Below, in pieces: positions 32,320 through 42,978 of a stretch of 64,000 nucleotides of DNA. A model generated the notes under the pieces. It was not told the origin of the DNA. It did not search any database and was given only the letters and a program-made list of their open reading frames with translations. The stretch lies in contig CM036762.1 of NCBI GenBank assembly GCA_020796225.1, forward strand, positions 55,081,740-55,145,739. The letters are read 5' to 3'. Positions within the stretch are counted from its first letter, which is position 1; each line of letters begins with the position of its first letter. A program made the translations under genes and the position numbers. This stretch comes from Arion vulgaris. Its lineage: Eukaryota > Mollusca > Gastropoda > Stylommatophora > Arionidae.

Positions 32320-33090
32320 TAGCTTGTTCTGTGCAGAACTTTGCAATCCTAGCAGTTCTTCTGATCTTCTCTCTCTCTCTCATAAAACAGATGTCTCGCC
32401 TCTGCAGCCGATATGCTCAACCCATCTGTTACATCCTGAATCCATCTTCTTCATGGTCTGCCTCTTCTCTATGCCGGGATGCCTCCTTCCATGATGGTCT
32501 TCTTCAGCCCTTCGTGTCTCTTTATTTGTTCAAAATACTTCGATTTTCTCTTTCCTATTTGTAGCATCAGGCATTTTCTTTGATTTTGAGTTCTTTCTGG
32601 ATAGATCAATTTGTTATCCTCTCTGTCTTGATATACGGAGGACTTTTCTATAACACTTATATTCAAAAGCATATATATGTTTTTCCACTGTCTTGTTAAA
32701 TGTCCATGCTTCACACCCATATGTTAATAGTGAGTGAATATAGCACTTGATAAACCTCATCTTTAATTTATTTATTATTTGTGTAGATGCCACAAATTTA
32801 CGCCTGTCATTGGGTGTGCTTTTTCTCCATTCATATTCTCTCCCGAATATCTTTTTCACATTTACCATTATATGTAATCATGTATCCTAGCAACAAGATA
32901 TTGTTTATTTGCTTCAGTAGTTCTTCATGTATTTGTCTATTTATTTATTTCTATCTCAATATCTTTGCTGATAACCATAATGTTTGTTTTCTGAATGTCC
33001 AATCCATATTCCTTGCTATTTTTGTCTAGTTGGTCTACTAGTTCTTGTAGTTCTTGCTAATTTTCGGCCACTAATACTGCATTTTTTATG
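32320..33090 (-). mobile_element. LINE-C 3' part
   Basis: Reverse strand. Read from the right it has the end of a reverse transcriptase (ELQELVDQLDKN-like, YGLDIQKTNIMVISKDIEIE-like after allowing frame shifts, then NGKCEKDIRERI), next FIKCYIHSLLTYGCEAWTFN, YAFEYKCYRKVLRIS, and a tail with YFEQIKRHEGLKKTIMEGG. This copy reaches farther upstream than the others and shows the link from polymerase to tail. Confidence 0.82.
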
Positions 33091-33094
33091 TTAT

Positions 33095-33245
33095 TTATTA
33101 TTTTTCATTAATCTTGAGTTTAGTACTGATGTTGTACTCACTTTTTCCTGATGCCCATTTATAAGCAGGTCTCTTCTTGATACTTCCAGCATTCTGCTTA
33201 GACATTTCATCTCTGTCGTGACTAGTTTTACAATGCAGTTGAATG
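33095..33245 (-). mobile_element. LINE-B tail fragment
   Basis: The minus strand encodes KLVTTEMKCLSRMLEVSRRD followed by VSTTSVLNSRLMKNN, the LINE-B block also seen at 16785 and 51341. It abuts LINE-C on the same strand. Confidence 0.75.
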
Positions 33246-33669
33246 AAAGTACAGTACAGGAGGAAATCAATGGATTAGGTGGAAAAGAGATAAATAGATA
33301 ACGAAAAGAGGGAGAGAGAGAAGAGATGAACAGCAAACATCATGGCATGGAAGTGCGTCAGTAATGGAGTTGATCACCGAAACTGAGTACAGGAAATTGT
33401 GAAGATCGATGGCCGTCAACGCTAGTAGGCACGACACCAGAGTTCACCAGAATAATATAAACACATTGTGTGGCCGCTAGAAAAATGACTTAATGAGAGT
33501 ATATGTGAACGTTGATCAAATTATTGTAGCAATGTGTAGCACGATGTTTTAAAAAAATTATTGTTATTATTATCGTCATACTGGTGTGTATCTTTGTTAA
33601 AATTTTACGCATATTATCTCTATTTCTTCGTGTTTCGTTTTTATTCTTCTTTGTGATCGCTTTTTTGAT
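33246..33669. other. Possible LINE remnant, otherwise unassigned
   Basis: 33300-33420 contains aaacatcatggcatggaag and gtcagtaatggagttgatca, partly like gacagcatggcatggaagaa and gtttcaattgatcg at 56110-56160. This may be the tail of another LINE. Nothing else was recognised to 33669. Confidence 0.35.
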
Positions 33670-34335
33670 GATTATCCTGCGTATTCTTTGATGAAGTCGA
33701 CGTTGTCTGGAGCTCTCTCTGGTGCCATGTAGTTTTGATGATTATACCGTTAGACGTGTTCTTATGATGAAGTCGACTGTTGTCTGGAGCTCATCTCTAG
33801 TGCCATGTAGTTTTGATGATTATACGTTAGACCGTGTTTTTATGATGAAGTCGACTGTTGTCTGGAGCTCATCTCTGGTGCCATGTAGTTTTGATGATTA
33901 TACCGTTAGACGGTTCTTATGATGAAGTCGACTGTTGTCTGGAGCTCATCTCTGGTGCATGTAGTTTTGATGATTATACCGTTAGACGCGTTCTTATGAT
34001 GAAGTCGACTGTTGTCTGGAGCTCATCTCTGGTGCCATGTAGTTTTGATGATTATACCGTTAGACGCGATCTTATGATGAAGTCGACTGTTGTCTGGAGC
34101 TCATCTCTGGTGCGATGTAGTTTGATGATTATACCGTCAGACGTGTTCTTATGATGAAGTCGACTGTTGTCTGGAGCTCAATTCTGGTGCATGTAGTTTT
34201 GATTACGTGCGCGATCTTGATGAAGTCGACTTTTCTGACCATCTCTGGGCATGTTTATTATCGTAGTTCTTATGATGGTACTGTTGTCGAACTCATCTCT
34301 GGTGCGAAGTTTTGAATTGTAAGTTGAGCTGTGGC
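33670..34335. repeat. 78 bp tandem repeat
   Basis: About eight copies of a 78 bp unit with gtgccatgtagttttgatga, ttataccgttagacgtgttc and atgaagtcgactgttgtctg. The last two copies (34190-34330) are badly eroded by small deletions. Confidence 0.92.
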
Positions 34336-34850
34336 TTCAGCTTTGGCCTTCAAGGAGCACTTACGGACAGTCTGTAGATTTTCAGGTGTGCCATCAGGGT
34401 GCACGGAGGGGATGGGGGCAATCGTATCATGTGTAGGTGTTTATCCAGTCTGTTATATCCTATCCTGAGTCGGAAGATGGTAGGCTGTCCTTGTCTGTCG
34501 AATGTGTGGTAGTCATCGTTGGATAGTTTAGGTTCTTTTCTAATGTCCACGATAGCTCTTTTTTTCTCAAAGTATGTTATTTCGTTTTCTACTTGTTCAC
34601 ATTCTGCTCCCTTTTTTTCAAGTTTAGCTGCCTTCTCGTTACTTAGCACTCCACAGTGTGATGGTACCCACTGGAGTGTAACTCTCTCGTTGGCAGAAAT
34701 CTTGCTGAGCAAGGATTTCTCAGGGATTGTAGTTTCCTCTGGAGTGCTTGCAAAACGGATAGTGAAAAAAACCTCTTGTTGGCAGTCAGAGCTGGTGTTG
34801 TTGATCATGATAAGTGACTCGTTTGACACATACGGGTTTCGCAAGTGATT
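34336..34850 (-). mobile_element. LINE-G-like RNase H fragment
   Basis: The minus-strand frame holds NERVTLQWVPSHCGVLSNEK, equivalent to the last part of RNase H, and then QPTIFRLRIGYNRLDKHLHM, the C-terminal block before the Cys/His cluster. It is a diverged relative of LINE-G. Confidence 0.8.
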
Positions 34851-35068
34851 TCTATTGTTGTCGTTCTGCCGCCTTGCTACCAATTCTTTCCCATGTCAGG
34901 CCACAATCTTTCAACTCTCTTTGCATAGTTCTTCTCCTTGTTTACTGTAGACGTCCATGCCTTCTTTTCTCATCCGCTGTCCATCGGAAATCTGTCCTAG
35001 TCAATGGCATACGATATACATGACCAATCCACCTCCATCTTCGTCTTTTAAGGATGGTAATTACCATA
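34851..35068 (-). mobile_element. LINE tail of another family
   Basis: On the minus strand, allowing frame shifts, it reads LKRRRWRWIGHVYRMPLTRT, a basic stretch, then ELKDCGLTWERIGSKAAERQ. These RRWxWIGH and ERIxxxAxxR blocks mark the C-terminal tail of an RTE/CR1-like LINE distinct from LINE-G. It lies directly upstream of the RNase H fragment. Confidence 0.75.
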
Positions 35069-35849
35069 CTTCACTCACATTGCTATCGTAATTCAATGGA
35101 AATATGACAGAATATGTCACGTGATGATGACGATGTACAAACATTCTATTACAAATAAGGTAAACATTATCCAGACGCACTCTGTATATATATATGTTTG
35201 TATTCACATAAAATGATGTGCCGCACAACACATACGTGTCTCTATAATGACATAAAACACTGTTGACCTAAAGACAACTCATCATCATGAGGTACCGTCT
35301 CCGCATCGAAGTTTGCCTGCAGTGGACCCCCACCATCCTCTATCTCTTGCCTTGATTCTGAGCTGGAATGTAATTTGTTCATCTCACATGTGTGTGTCAG
35401 TTTCCCCCTTGCTAACCTAACTTCACCCTTCTCATTAATATTTTAATCAATTTATCTCTAGATGTCTCCAAAATATTTTGTTTGATTTTTGTTAAAAATC
35501 GCTCTAGTATTCCTTTTCCAGTGTACAAAAGACACTTTTTTTACTTCTGTGTGAATTCATAAATGTAACTAGCTTTATCCTATTTTATTGACGCATAATA
35601 AAGTACACTGTTATTGTAAAACCTTTATGCGGAAAAGTACGAAATATTGAAAAGTACGGACTAAACAAACAGTATTTAGAGATCTATTATATAATTTCCG
35701 TTTTTGTTTTAGAAAACTACATTTCCTTAATAATAGTAATAGTACGGAGTAATTACTTGTTAAGAAAACATGTAAAACTGAGATATGAGACAAAGGAAAC
35801 CTCTAGAAGGGTTTTGTTTAGTTGATGTACAATTTATTTTGGTCCTGCT
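35069..35849. other. No gene; one shared repeat segment
   Basis: 35290-35470 shares cgtctccgcatcgaag, tggaatgtaat, tgtctgt-like and taatattttgat-like words with 31430-31600, suggesting an unclassified repeat. The rest is AT-rich and unassigned. Confidence 0.4.
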
Positions 35850-38700
35850 ATGAATGGAACTGTTAGAAAAACAAAGATAAGAATACTAACATCATGTATA
35901 TTCCCAGTGGCGACATATGGGTGCAGAGCATGGACATTTAACAAGGCAGTGGGAAAAAGAGATATGAGCTTTTGAATATAAATGTAATATAAGAATCATC
36001 CAGATATACATGGACAGACGTATATCATGGACAGACGTATAACATGGACAGACGTATATCATGGACAGACGTATATCATGGACAGACGTATATCATGGAC
36101 AGACGTATAACATGGACAGACGTATATCATGGACAGACGTATAACATGGACAGACGTATAACATGGACAGACGTATATCATGGACAGACGTATATCATGG
36201 ACAGACGTATATCATGGACAGACGTATATCATGACAGACGTATATCATGGAACGTAATGACGACGTATATCATGGACAGACGTATATCATGGACAGAGTA
36301 TATCATGGACAGAGTATATCATGGACAGACGTATATCATGGACGACGATACATGGACGAGTATATCATGGACAGAGTATTCTGGACAGACGTATATCAGG
36401 GACGACGTATAACAGGACAGATATATCATGGACAGACGTATACATGGACAGACGTATATCATGGACAGGACGGAGTATATCATGGACAGACGTATATCAT
36501 GGACAGACGTATATCATGGACAGACGTATATCATGCAGACGACGGACGATATATCATGGACAGACGTATATCATGGACAGAAGTATATCATGGACAGACG
36601 TATATCATGGACAGACGTATATCATGGACAGACGTATAACATGGACAGACGTATATCATGGACAGACGTATATCATGGACAGACGTATATCATGGACAGA
36701 CTTATAACATGGACAGACGTATATCATGGACAGACGTATATCATGGACAGACGTATAACATGGACAGACGTATATCATGGACAGACGTATAACATGGACA
36801 GACGTATATCATGGACAGACGTATAACATGGACAGACGTATATCATGGACAGACGTATATCATGGACAGACGTATATCATGGACAGACGTATATCATGGA
36901 CAGACGTATATCTGGACAGACGTAATCGGACAGACGTATAATCATGGACAGACGTATATACATGGACAGACGTATATCATGGACAGACGTATATATGACG
37001 ACGTATCTGGACAGACGTATATCATGGACAGACGTATATCATGGACAGACGTATATCATGGACAGACGTATAACATGGACAGACGTATATCATGGACAGA
37101 AGTATATCATGGACAGACGTATATCATGGACAGACGTATAACATGGACAGACGTATATCATGGACAGAAGTATATCATGGACAGACGTATATCATGGACA
37201 GACGTATATCATGGACAGACGTATATCATGGACAGACGTATATCATGGACAGACGTATAACATGGACAGACGTATAACATGGACAGACGTATATCATGGA
37301 CAGACGTATATCATGGACAGACGTATAACATGGACAGACGTATATCATGGACAGACGTATATCATGGACAGACGTATATCATGGACAGACGTATATCATG
37401 GACAGACGTATATCATGGACAGACGTATAACATGGACAGACGTATATCATGGACAGACGTATATCATGGACAGACGTATAACATGGACAGACGTATACAT
37501 GGACAGAGTATATATGGACAGACGTATATCATGGACAGACGTATAACATGGACAGACGTATATCATGGACAGACGTATATCATGGACAGACGTATAACAT
37601 GGACAGACGTATATCATGGACAGACGTATATCATGGACAGACGTATATCATGGACAGACGTATATCATGGACAGACGATAATGGACAGACGTATATCATG
37701 GACAGACGTATAACATGACAGACGTATACTGGACAGACGTATATCATGGACAGATGTATATCATGGACAGACGTATATCATGGACAGACGTATATCATGG
37801 ACAGACGAATAACATGGACAGACGTATATCATGGACAGATGTATATCATGGACAGACGTATATCATGGACAGACGTATATCATGGACAGACGTATATCAT
37901 GGACAGACGTATATCATGGACAGATGTATATCATGGACAGACGTATAACATGGACAGACGTATATCATGGACAGACGTATATCAAGGACAGATGTATATC
38001 ATGGACAGATGTATATCATGGACAGACGTATATCATGGACAGACGTATAACATGGACAGACGTATAACATGGACAGACGTATAACATGGACAGACGTATA
38101 TCATGGACAGACGTATATCATGGACAGACGTATATCATGGACAGATGTATATCATGGACAGACGTATAACATGGACAGACGTATATCATGGACAGACGTA
38201 TATCATGGACAGACGTATATCATGGACAGACGTATAACATGGACAGATGTATATCATGGACAGATGTATATCATGGACAGACGTATATCATGGACAGACG
38301 TATAACATGGACAGACGTATATCATGGACAGACGTATATCATGGACAGACGTATATCATGGACAGACGTATAACATGGACAGACGTATATCATGGACAGA
38401 TGTATATCATGGACAGACGTATATCATGGACAGACGTATATCATGGGCAGGCGTATATCATGGACAGACGTATATCATGGACAGATGTATAACATGGACA
38501 GACGTATATCATGGACAGAGGTATAACATGGGCAGACGTATATCATGGACAGACGTATAACATGGACAGATGTATATCATGGACAGACGTATATCATGGA
38601 CAGACGTATATCATGGACAGACGTATATCATGGACAGACGTATATCATGGACAGACGTATATCATGGACAGACGTATATCATGGACAGAGAAGAGAACAC
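35850..38700 (+). mobile_element. LINE-C tail expanded by a 17 bp array
   Basis: The left flank encodes SCIFPVATYGCRAWTFNKAV and, after a stop, EYKCNIRIIQI, which is the LINE-C block ending in the RILRISWT position. The array then begins, and after it the sequence reads ISWTEKRTHIS, the next LINE-C residues. So the array sits exactly where this LINE encodes ISWTDK/EKRTN-like residues. The copy ends at a CGCCC-module tail at 38700. Confidence 0.85.
36008..38690. repeat. 17 bp array, about 157 copies
   Basis: Unit atatcatggacagacgt, with a common variant ataacatggacagacgt and a clustered variant with gatgt in 37750-38590. The period of 17 rotates all three frames, giving the endlessly repeated MDRRISWTDVYHGQTYI peptide in overlapping frames; this is an artefact. 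The stretch 36235-36560 and the area around 36910-37010 contain many single-base losses, whereas the rest is close to perfect. Confidence 0.95.
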
Positions 38701-38978
38701 ATATATCTTCTTCTTCTTCCTCTTCTTCTTAGAACGCTACATATCGACCACTTGTTAACCGTTCTGTGTGATTTGTATGTGATCCGAGCCTAAGAGCGAT
38801 TGTACGTTGTGCAAGTTATGCGCCTACAAGAAGCCCAGCACGTCCTATTTCTGCGACGCTTTTTATTTACTAGGGTAGCTTCCTAGGCCCCTACATCAGT
38901 CGCCTCTTACGACATGCATTGTAGGTGGTAGTGGTACTATTCTTTGCTTCACTTGCGGCCCAAGGCACCACACGGGCG
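38697..38978 (-). mobile_element. CGCCC-module retroposon, type 1
   Basis: Reverse strand. The 5' end (cgcccgtgtggtgcc) is at 38978, the core gcatgtcgtaagaggcgac is intact, and the (GAA)n tail is at 38697-38730. No convincing target duplication was found, perhaps because its left edge meets the 17 bp array. Confidence 0.83.
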
Positions 38979-39106
38979 GCTGTGAACTCAGGAGTAGTCA
39001 TGGAGCCTAATATTTCACATCTAACTGATTTTTGCGTGAAGGCTTGTTTTCATTTTCACCAGTGATGTACCGTAATATAATGAGGGAAATCAAATTTGAT
39101 GATAGA

Positions 39107-39370
39107 CGCCCGAGTGGTTACCGGGGCCCAAATTTGGGGTGTAAAGAATAGAACCACTGTTACCTGCCACGCATGTCGTAAGAGGCGACTAAGGAGGTTC
39201 GGCTGAAATCGGATGCACATGTCCTAAACGTGCAGAAGTCTATGTGTTTAGGGGCCTACCAAACCAATATGCAACGTATACACGTTCTTGGCAAAGATCA
39301 AACATATCACAAGAGTGATTAAAATTGGACGTAAAGAACGAACGCAAAGAAGAAGACGAAGAAGAAAGTG
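39107..39370 (+). mobile_element. CGCCC-module retroposon, type 2
   Basis: A 264 bp copy, starting cgcccgagtggttaccgggg, with catgtcgtaagaggcgacta and a GAA-rich tail. Target duplications gatgataga lie at 39098-39106 and 39371-39379. The bases agtggtt (39113-39119) can pair with aaccact (39152-39158). Confidence 0.88.
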
Positions 39371-39409
39371 GATGATAGATGACGAAGAGATATATAAGTA
39401 TCAGGTTAG

Positions 39410-39485
39410 CCTTGGATGGGAGGGGGGCGCGGGCTTGGAAGGCCTTGGTTGCGAACCTATGCTTCCCTGGGGTCGAAGGGTAAAG
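39410..39485 (+). mobile_element. 76 bp retroposon tail with 14 bp TSD
   Basis: A tiny 5'-truncated insertion: ggcttggaaggccttggttg and ccctggggtcgaagggtaaa match the 3' end of the type 2 element at 42482-42815 (minus strand). It is flanked by perfect 14 bp repeats aagtatcaggttag at 39396-39409 and 39486-39499. Confidence 0.88.
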
Positions 39486-39573
39486 AAGTATCAGGTTAGA
39501 CAGTTTGAGAAATGGGGAAACCATTATCTGTGTATTATATTCACTGACAGTCGCGATATCCTATCGGTTAGAT

Positions 39574-40263
39574 CATGGGCTCCCAAAGTGGACGGTACCG
39601 TGCCCCCTCCCCAGTGGGCGCTGAAGCCTTCCAATGGGGCGATAGCTGGTTTAGAAGCATTTGGGGACAGTTGTTTTTTTCGTGAATTTTTAATCATTGA
39701 AAAAATGAATTCTGCATTTTAATTCATCTGATGCCCATCTTACACGATCCATTTTTTCATCAATTTTCTATTTCATGTATATAATCATTTGAAAATTGAT
39801 CATGTATGACCGAAATATATATCAATTTTCTATGTCAAAGTGAAAATAGAGCATGTATAACTATGTATATATATATTGTCTATTGTCTATTCCCAGGTGG
39901 AAGATGTAGTTGGTTGTCCACTCTTGCCGTAGGGATGAGAGAGCTTTAATTTACGTTCTAGGGCTAGATGAGTCGCCCTTGTTGTATTGTATCCGTGTTT
40001 ATGTAGTGTGGTCTTGATATTGTCTATCCATCTTTTCTTGGTCTTCCCTTAGCTCTAGTACCCGATCTCTTTTTATTGTATGCTGTTATTGGTGGTTGGT
40101 TGTATTTCATTCTCATTAAATGTCCAAACCACTGCATTTGTTGTCTTTCGATATATATATATATGGGTAGGGTGGTGACGAACTGTTATAATTGGGAGGG
40201 TGGCGTTACAAAATTTATATCGTGCAAAGTGGGTGGTGGGCCGAAAATGTTTGGGAATCTATG
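39574..40263. mobile_element. hAT-like MITE with nested LINE-A
   Basis: The left part 39574-39880 and right part 40150-40263 together match the MITE at 22125-22513 (ccagtgggcgctgaagcctt, tcaattttctatgtcaaagt, gcaaagtgggtggtgggccg, gtttgggaatctatg). Its 8 bp flanks are ggttagat (39566-39573) and ggttagac (40264-40271), seven of eight identical. It is split by a LINE-A tail at a (TA)n stretch. Confidence 0.85.
39880..40150 (-). mobile_element. LINE-A tail, unexpanded
   Basis: The minus strand encodes RQQMQWFGHLMRMKYNQPPI, TAYNKKRSGTRAKGRPRK, then after a stop the remaining LINE-A end. It holds one copy of the segment that is amplified 26-fold at 17137-19010. Its edges are (TA)n on both sides, consistent with insertion into the MITE's TA tract. 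Confidence 0.88.
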
Positions 40264-40343
40264 GGTTAGACAGTTTGAGAAATGAGGATAACATTATCTG
40301 AGTATTATATTCACTGAAAGTCGTGATATCGTATTAGTTAGAT

Positions 40344-40640
40344 CATTGCACATGTTTTCCTTATGTGACTGGGTCCATTTCTGCAGAAATTGTACTCTAC
40401 GTGCTAATAGCATTGCACATGTTTTCCTTATGTGACTGGGTCCCTTTCTGCAGATATTGTACTCTACGTGCTAATAGCATTGCATAAAGCTCAAACTCCG
40501 TAGCTCCGGTAACAGTAATGAGGATCTCGAAAACAAAATTCACTAACTAACCAAACGAACGTGGGTTCGAATCTGAATCCACGACTTTCACATAGCAATG
40601 CAAACGGCTTAATTACTTCGCCACAAAGTTCCTCTTCCAT
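40344..40640 (-). mobile_element. SINE-4 with 67 bp internal duplication
   Basis: Reverse strand. The plus strand shows two 67 bp copies (40344-40410 and 40411-40477) of cattgcacatgttttcctta through gtactctacgtgctaatag, then gcataaagctcaaactccgt and, at the right, the B-box side gtgggttcgaatctga. The duplicated block matches the SINE-4 part that lies between two attgcac words in other copies. Confidence 0.78.
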
Positions 40641-40688
40641 TTAAACCTTCTTTAAAATGATTGAATATAGGATAGTACACCTGAAGGA

Positions 40689-40960
40689 ATGATTGATTGA
40701 ATAGGTGATTGCTTGGTTACTACCATAATCATTGCACTTTTGTGAATAACCATGTGTGTTGTGATTTATTTCTTAACTCGGAAAGATCTCAACGGCACAT
40801 TCACCAACTCAGTAACACCGGCACAAAGGCCTGATTTAATTTTGAAAATTTTAACAATTTTGTTGAAATGCTCTTTAATTTTTATGAATTTTGCGCAGGC
40901 AGGGATTTTGCAGCCTGTTCTTATCGATTTTCAACTGCCAAGATTCTTTTTGAACCTCAC
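40689..40960 (-). mobile_element. SINE-3, 3' part
   Basis: Reverse strand; tail at the left (attgattgaataggtgattg), then tcattgcacttttgtgaata, caccaactcagtaacacc and ttgcagcctgttcttatcg. The tRNA-like head is absent, so it is 5'-truncated. Confidence 0.78.
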
Positions 40961-41044
40961 TTTAAAATCTTTAATATATGTATAGTGAATGAGTAGTGAT
41001 AACAGAATGTGTGGGAATTAGTAAATGTGTGGGGGTAAGCCCTT

Positions 41045-41265
41045 AATATGGTGCCTCTGACTGATTTTTGTGTGAAGGCTTGCTTATATTATTACCAGTG
41101 TATCTCGTCATTCAGGCGAGCCGCACTCTGAATTCACGTGTGCTTGTAATTTAGATTTACAAGTAAAAAGTCAGGGTTCGATGTAGTCCAACTGCGTACA
41201 GTATGCACATAGCTAAAATATTTGGACAAGCTGACTTCGAACCGTTAAATTTCCACAGCACGGGA
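41045..41265 (+). repeat. H repeat
   Basis: Contains gcctctgactgatttttgtg, cattcaggcgagcc, gtaatttagatttacaagta, gacaagctgacttcgaaccg and aaatttccacagcacg in the same order as 24043-24250. Confidence 0.75.
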
Positions 41266-41324
41266 TCAATAGCAGAGTGTTATTAACTTTATTACTATAG
41301 ACGACCCAGTCAGTTAATAAATTG

Positions 41325-41590
41325 TTAATCATCATCATCAAGTAGCTTGTTTCTTACGGAACTTGGCTCCCATGACAGCATTTATGAAAAACTCTTGTTC
41401 TGTGCAAGTTGACCGGCGTCAGCAGATGGTTATTCTGAGATCGTCAATGACATCCTGCACTCATCGTCTTCTACGTCATCCTTTCATTCTTCTTCCAGAC
41501 ACCATTCCTTCCAAAATTAATTTCTCCAGGCACTCATGTCGTTTGATGTGTCCGAAATTGTTAATACAAAATGAAAATGTCACATAACTT
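41325..41590 (-). mobile_element. LINE tail fragment
   Basis: The left edge atcatcatcaagtagcttgt matches the 3' end of the LINE-C copies at 32320 and 46440 (atcatcaaatagcttgtcct). The body (acatcctgcactcatcgtct, gtcgtttgatgtgtccgaaa) resembles the IQDVxD and HIKRH-type region on the minus strand. It is a short, diverged 3' fragment. Confidence 0.65.
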
Positions 41591-42129
41591 CGCAGACTTT
41601 AGGTTATGCAGTGAATGTCACTACACATTTCTAACCTAAGTATTCAGGAGGTATGTGGGTCAATTTATTACTTCACAAGTAGGACGTCTGGAACAGGCAA
41701 GAAACACACAACCTATTTGTTCTCGATTTGATAAGAATGCGTCCTACGCACTGGGTTAATTCTTTCCAATCTTAGGAAGACCAAACGGAATCAATGAGCG
41801 AGTCAATGAGATGTTGAGTTGGAGAATTGATGAACTATTCTAAGAATGAAAAATCAAATTGATATTATTATTTATAAACCTAGATCACGGTTCTGTCGCT
41901 CGATGTTCGACTCCGAGTTTCGTGTTTATAAGGGTAATTATTTCTAGTCTATTCTCTTCTTTCTTTTCTTTTCTCTTTTTTTTTTTGGTCTCATAGCGTC
42001 AGGATAAGAAAAGATTTCGTGAACTAGTTTTGGTGTGCGCTTCATAGACCGAGTCGTTCGTCATCACTGTTATCTCTGAGGTGCATCCTTTTCGTGGTCC
42101 GCCTTTTGCTTTGTATCAACTGTATCGGA
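41591..42129. other. No feature recognised
   Basis: Nothing supported; a pyrimidine-rich stretch lies at 41950-41985. Confidence 0.5.
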
Positions 42130-42475
42130 GTAACATTGCTTTTTACGCGCACTGTCTGTAAGTAATCTGAGCCAACCAATTAATTTGTTGTTTCTTGATG
42201 AAGTTCAGTACTGCTGCTGTATCCACTTTATTCCTCTGATGTCTTCATTTCTAAGCTGATCTCTTCTTTTTACTCCCAGCATTCCGCGTAGACACTTCAT
42301 CTCTGTCGGGACTAGTTTTCTTCTATCATTTGATGTCAGTGTTCAGATTTGGCACTGATAGCATAATATGGGGATAAGATTGTGTTGAACTTTGTTGTTT
42401 TTAGTATTCATGGTGACACGTTTGCATTTCAAAATGTCTATGGTAGTGTATTCTCGTCTCCTGTTAATGTGGTTT
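42130..42475 (-). mobile_element. LINE-B tail fragment
   Basis: On the minus strand it gives TEMKCLRGMLGVKRRDQLRN, EDIRG, then a decayed part leading to KLIGWLRLL. Upstream (42320-42475 on the plus strand) it continues into a region with ttggcactgatagcataata and cattcatggtgacacg, probably the preceding part of the same LINE. Confidence 0.72.
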
Positions 42476-42481
42476 TCTTGG

Positions 42482-42815
42482 TTGTTCTTCTTCTTCTTCA
42501 CCCTTCGCCCCTAGGGAGGCATTGGTCTACAACCAAGACCTTCCAAGCCCACCTATCCAATGTGATCTTTACCAGATCTCTCCACTATCTCCCCATTTTC
42601 TTGCCATGAGTCTCTTCTTGCGGAGTCCTACTTTCTCAGATGGCAACCTATGAATTTTCCTAGTTATGGTTTCTGTAGATATCTAGTGATTTTTACAGGG
42701 TGGGATAGCTAGCCCCACGACCAACCGTCTTAGGTGCCTCTTACGACATGTGTGACAGGTAACAGTGTTTCTTTTCTTTACACCTCTAATTTGGGCCCTG
42801 GTCATAGTAATTCTT
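42482..42815 (-). mobile_element. CGCCC-module retroposon, type 2, long form
   Basis: Reverse strand, about 330 bp. The 5' part at the right has gggcccaaattagaggtgta and acatgtcgtaagaggcacc on the minus strand. The 3' part has ggcttggaaggtcttggttg, cctccctaggggcgaagggt and (GAA)n. The first bases of the module are lost. The 3' end equals the 76 bp insertion at 39410. Confidence 0.8.
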
Positions 42816-42840
42816 TTGTCTCGAGCTCCTCTCACAACAC

Positions 42841-42978
42841 TTATTGATTGATTGATTTATTTATTGATTGATTGATTGATATGACCATCATCATTACACT
42901 TCGGTGAATAATAATGTGTGCTCCGATCTCTTTCTTACACAGGAAGATCTTTCTGCAGTGTACGATCTCCGTTGCATA
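42841..42978 (-). mobile_element. SINE-3, truncated
   Basis: Reverse strand; a (TGAT)n-like tail at the left, then accatcatcattacacttcg and tctttcttacacaggaagat. It breaks off at cgatctccgttgcataac, where Penelope-like sequence begins. Confidence 0.82.

Larger units (their letters stand above)
39494..40346. repeat. 72 bp duplication split by a MITE
   Basis: ggttagacagtttgagaaat and the following sequence to ttagatcat occur at 39494-39576 and again at 40264-40346, about 88% identical by eye. The MITE between them sits at the junction of this tandem pair. Confidence 0.8.

Noticed and set aside
36008..38690. CRISPR array
   Set aside because: Repeats are contiguous with no unique spacers, there are no cas genes, and the DNA is eukaryotic in character. 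The same applies to the other arrays.
36044..38793. Many overlapping ORFs with MDRRISWTDVYHGQTY repeats, resembling a repeat protein
   Set aside because: A 17 bp period without stops opens all three frames at once. The flanks are LINE-C, so the array is an expanded LINE segment.
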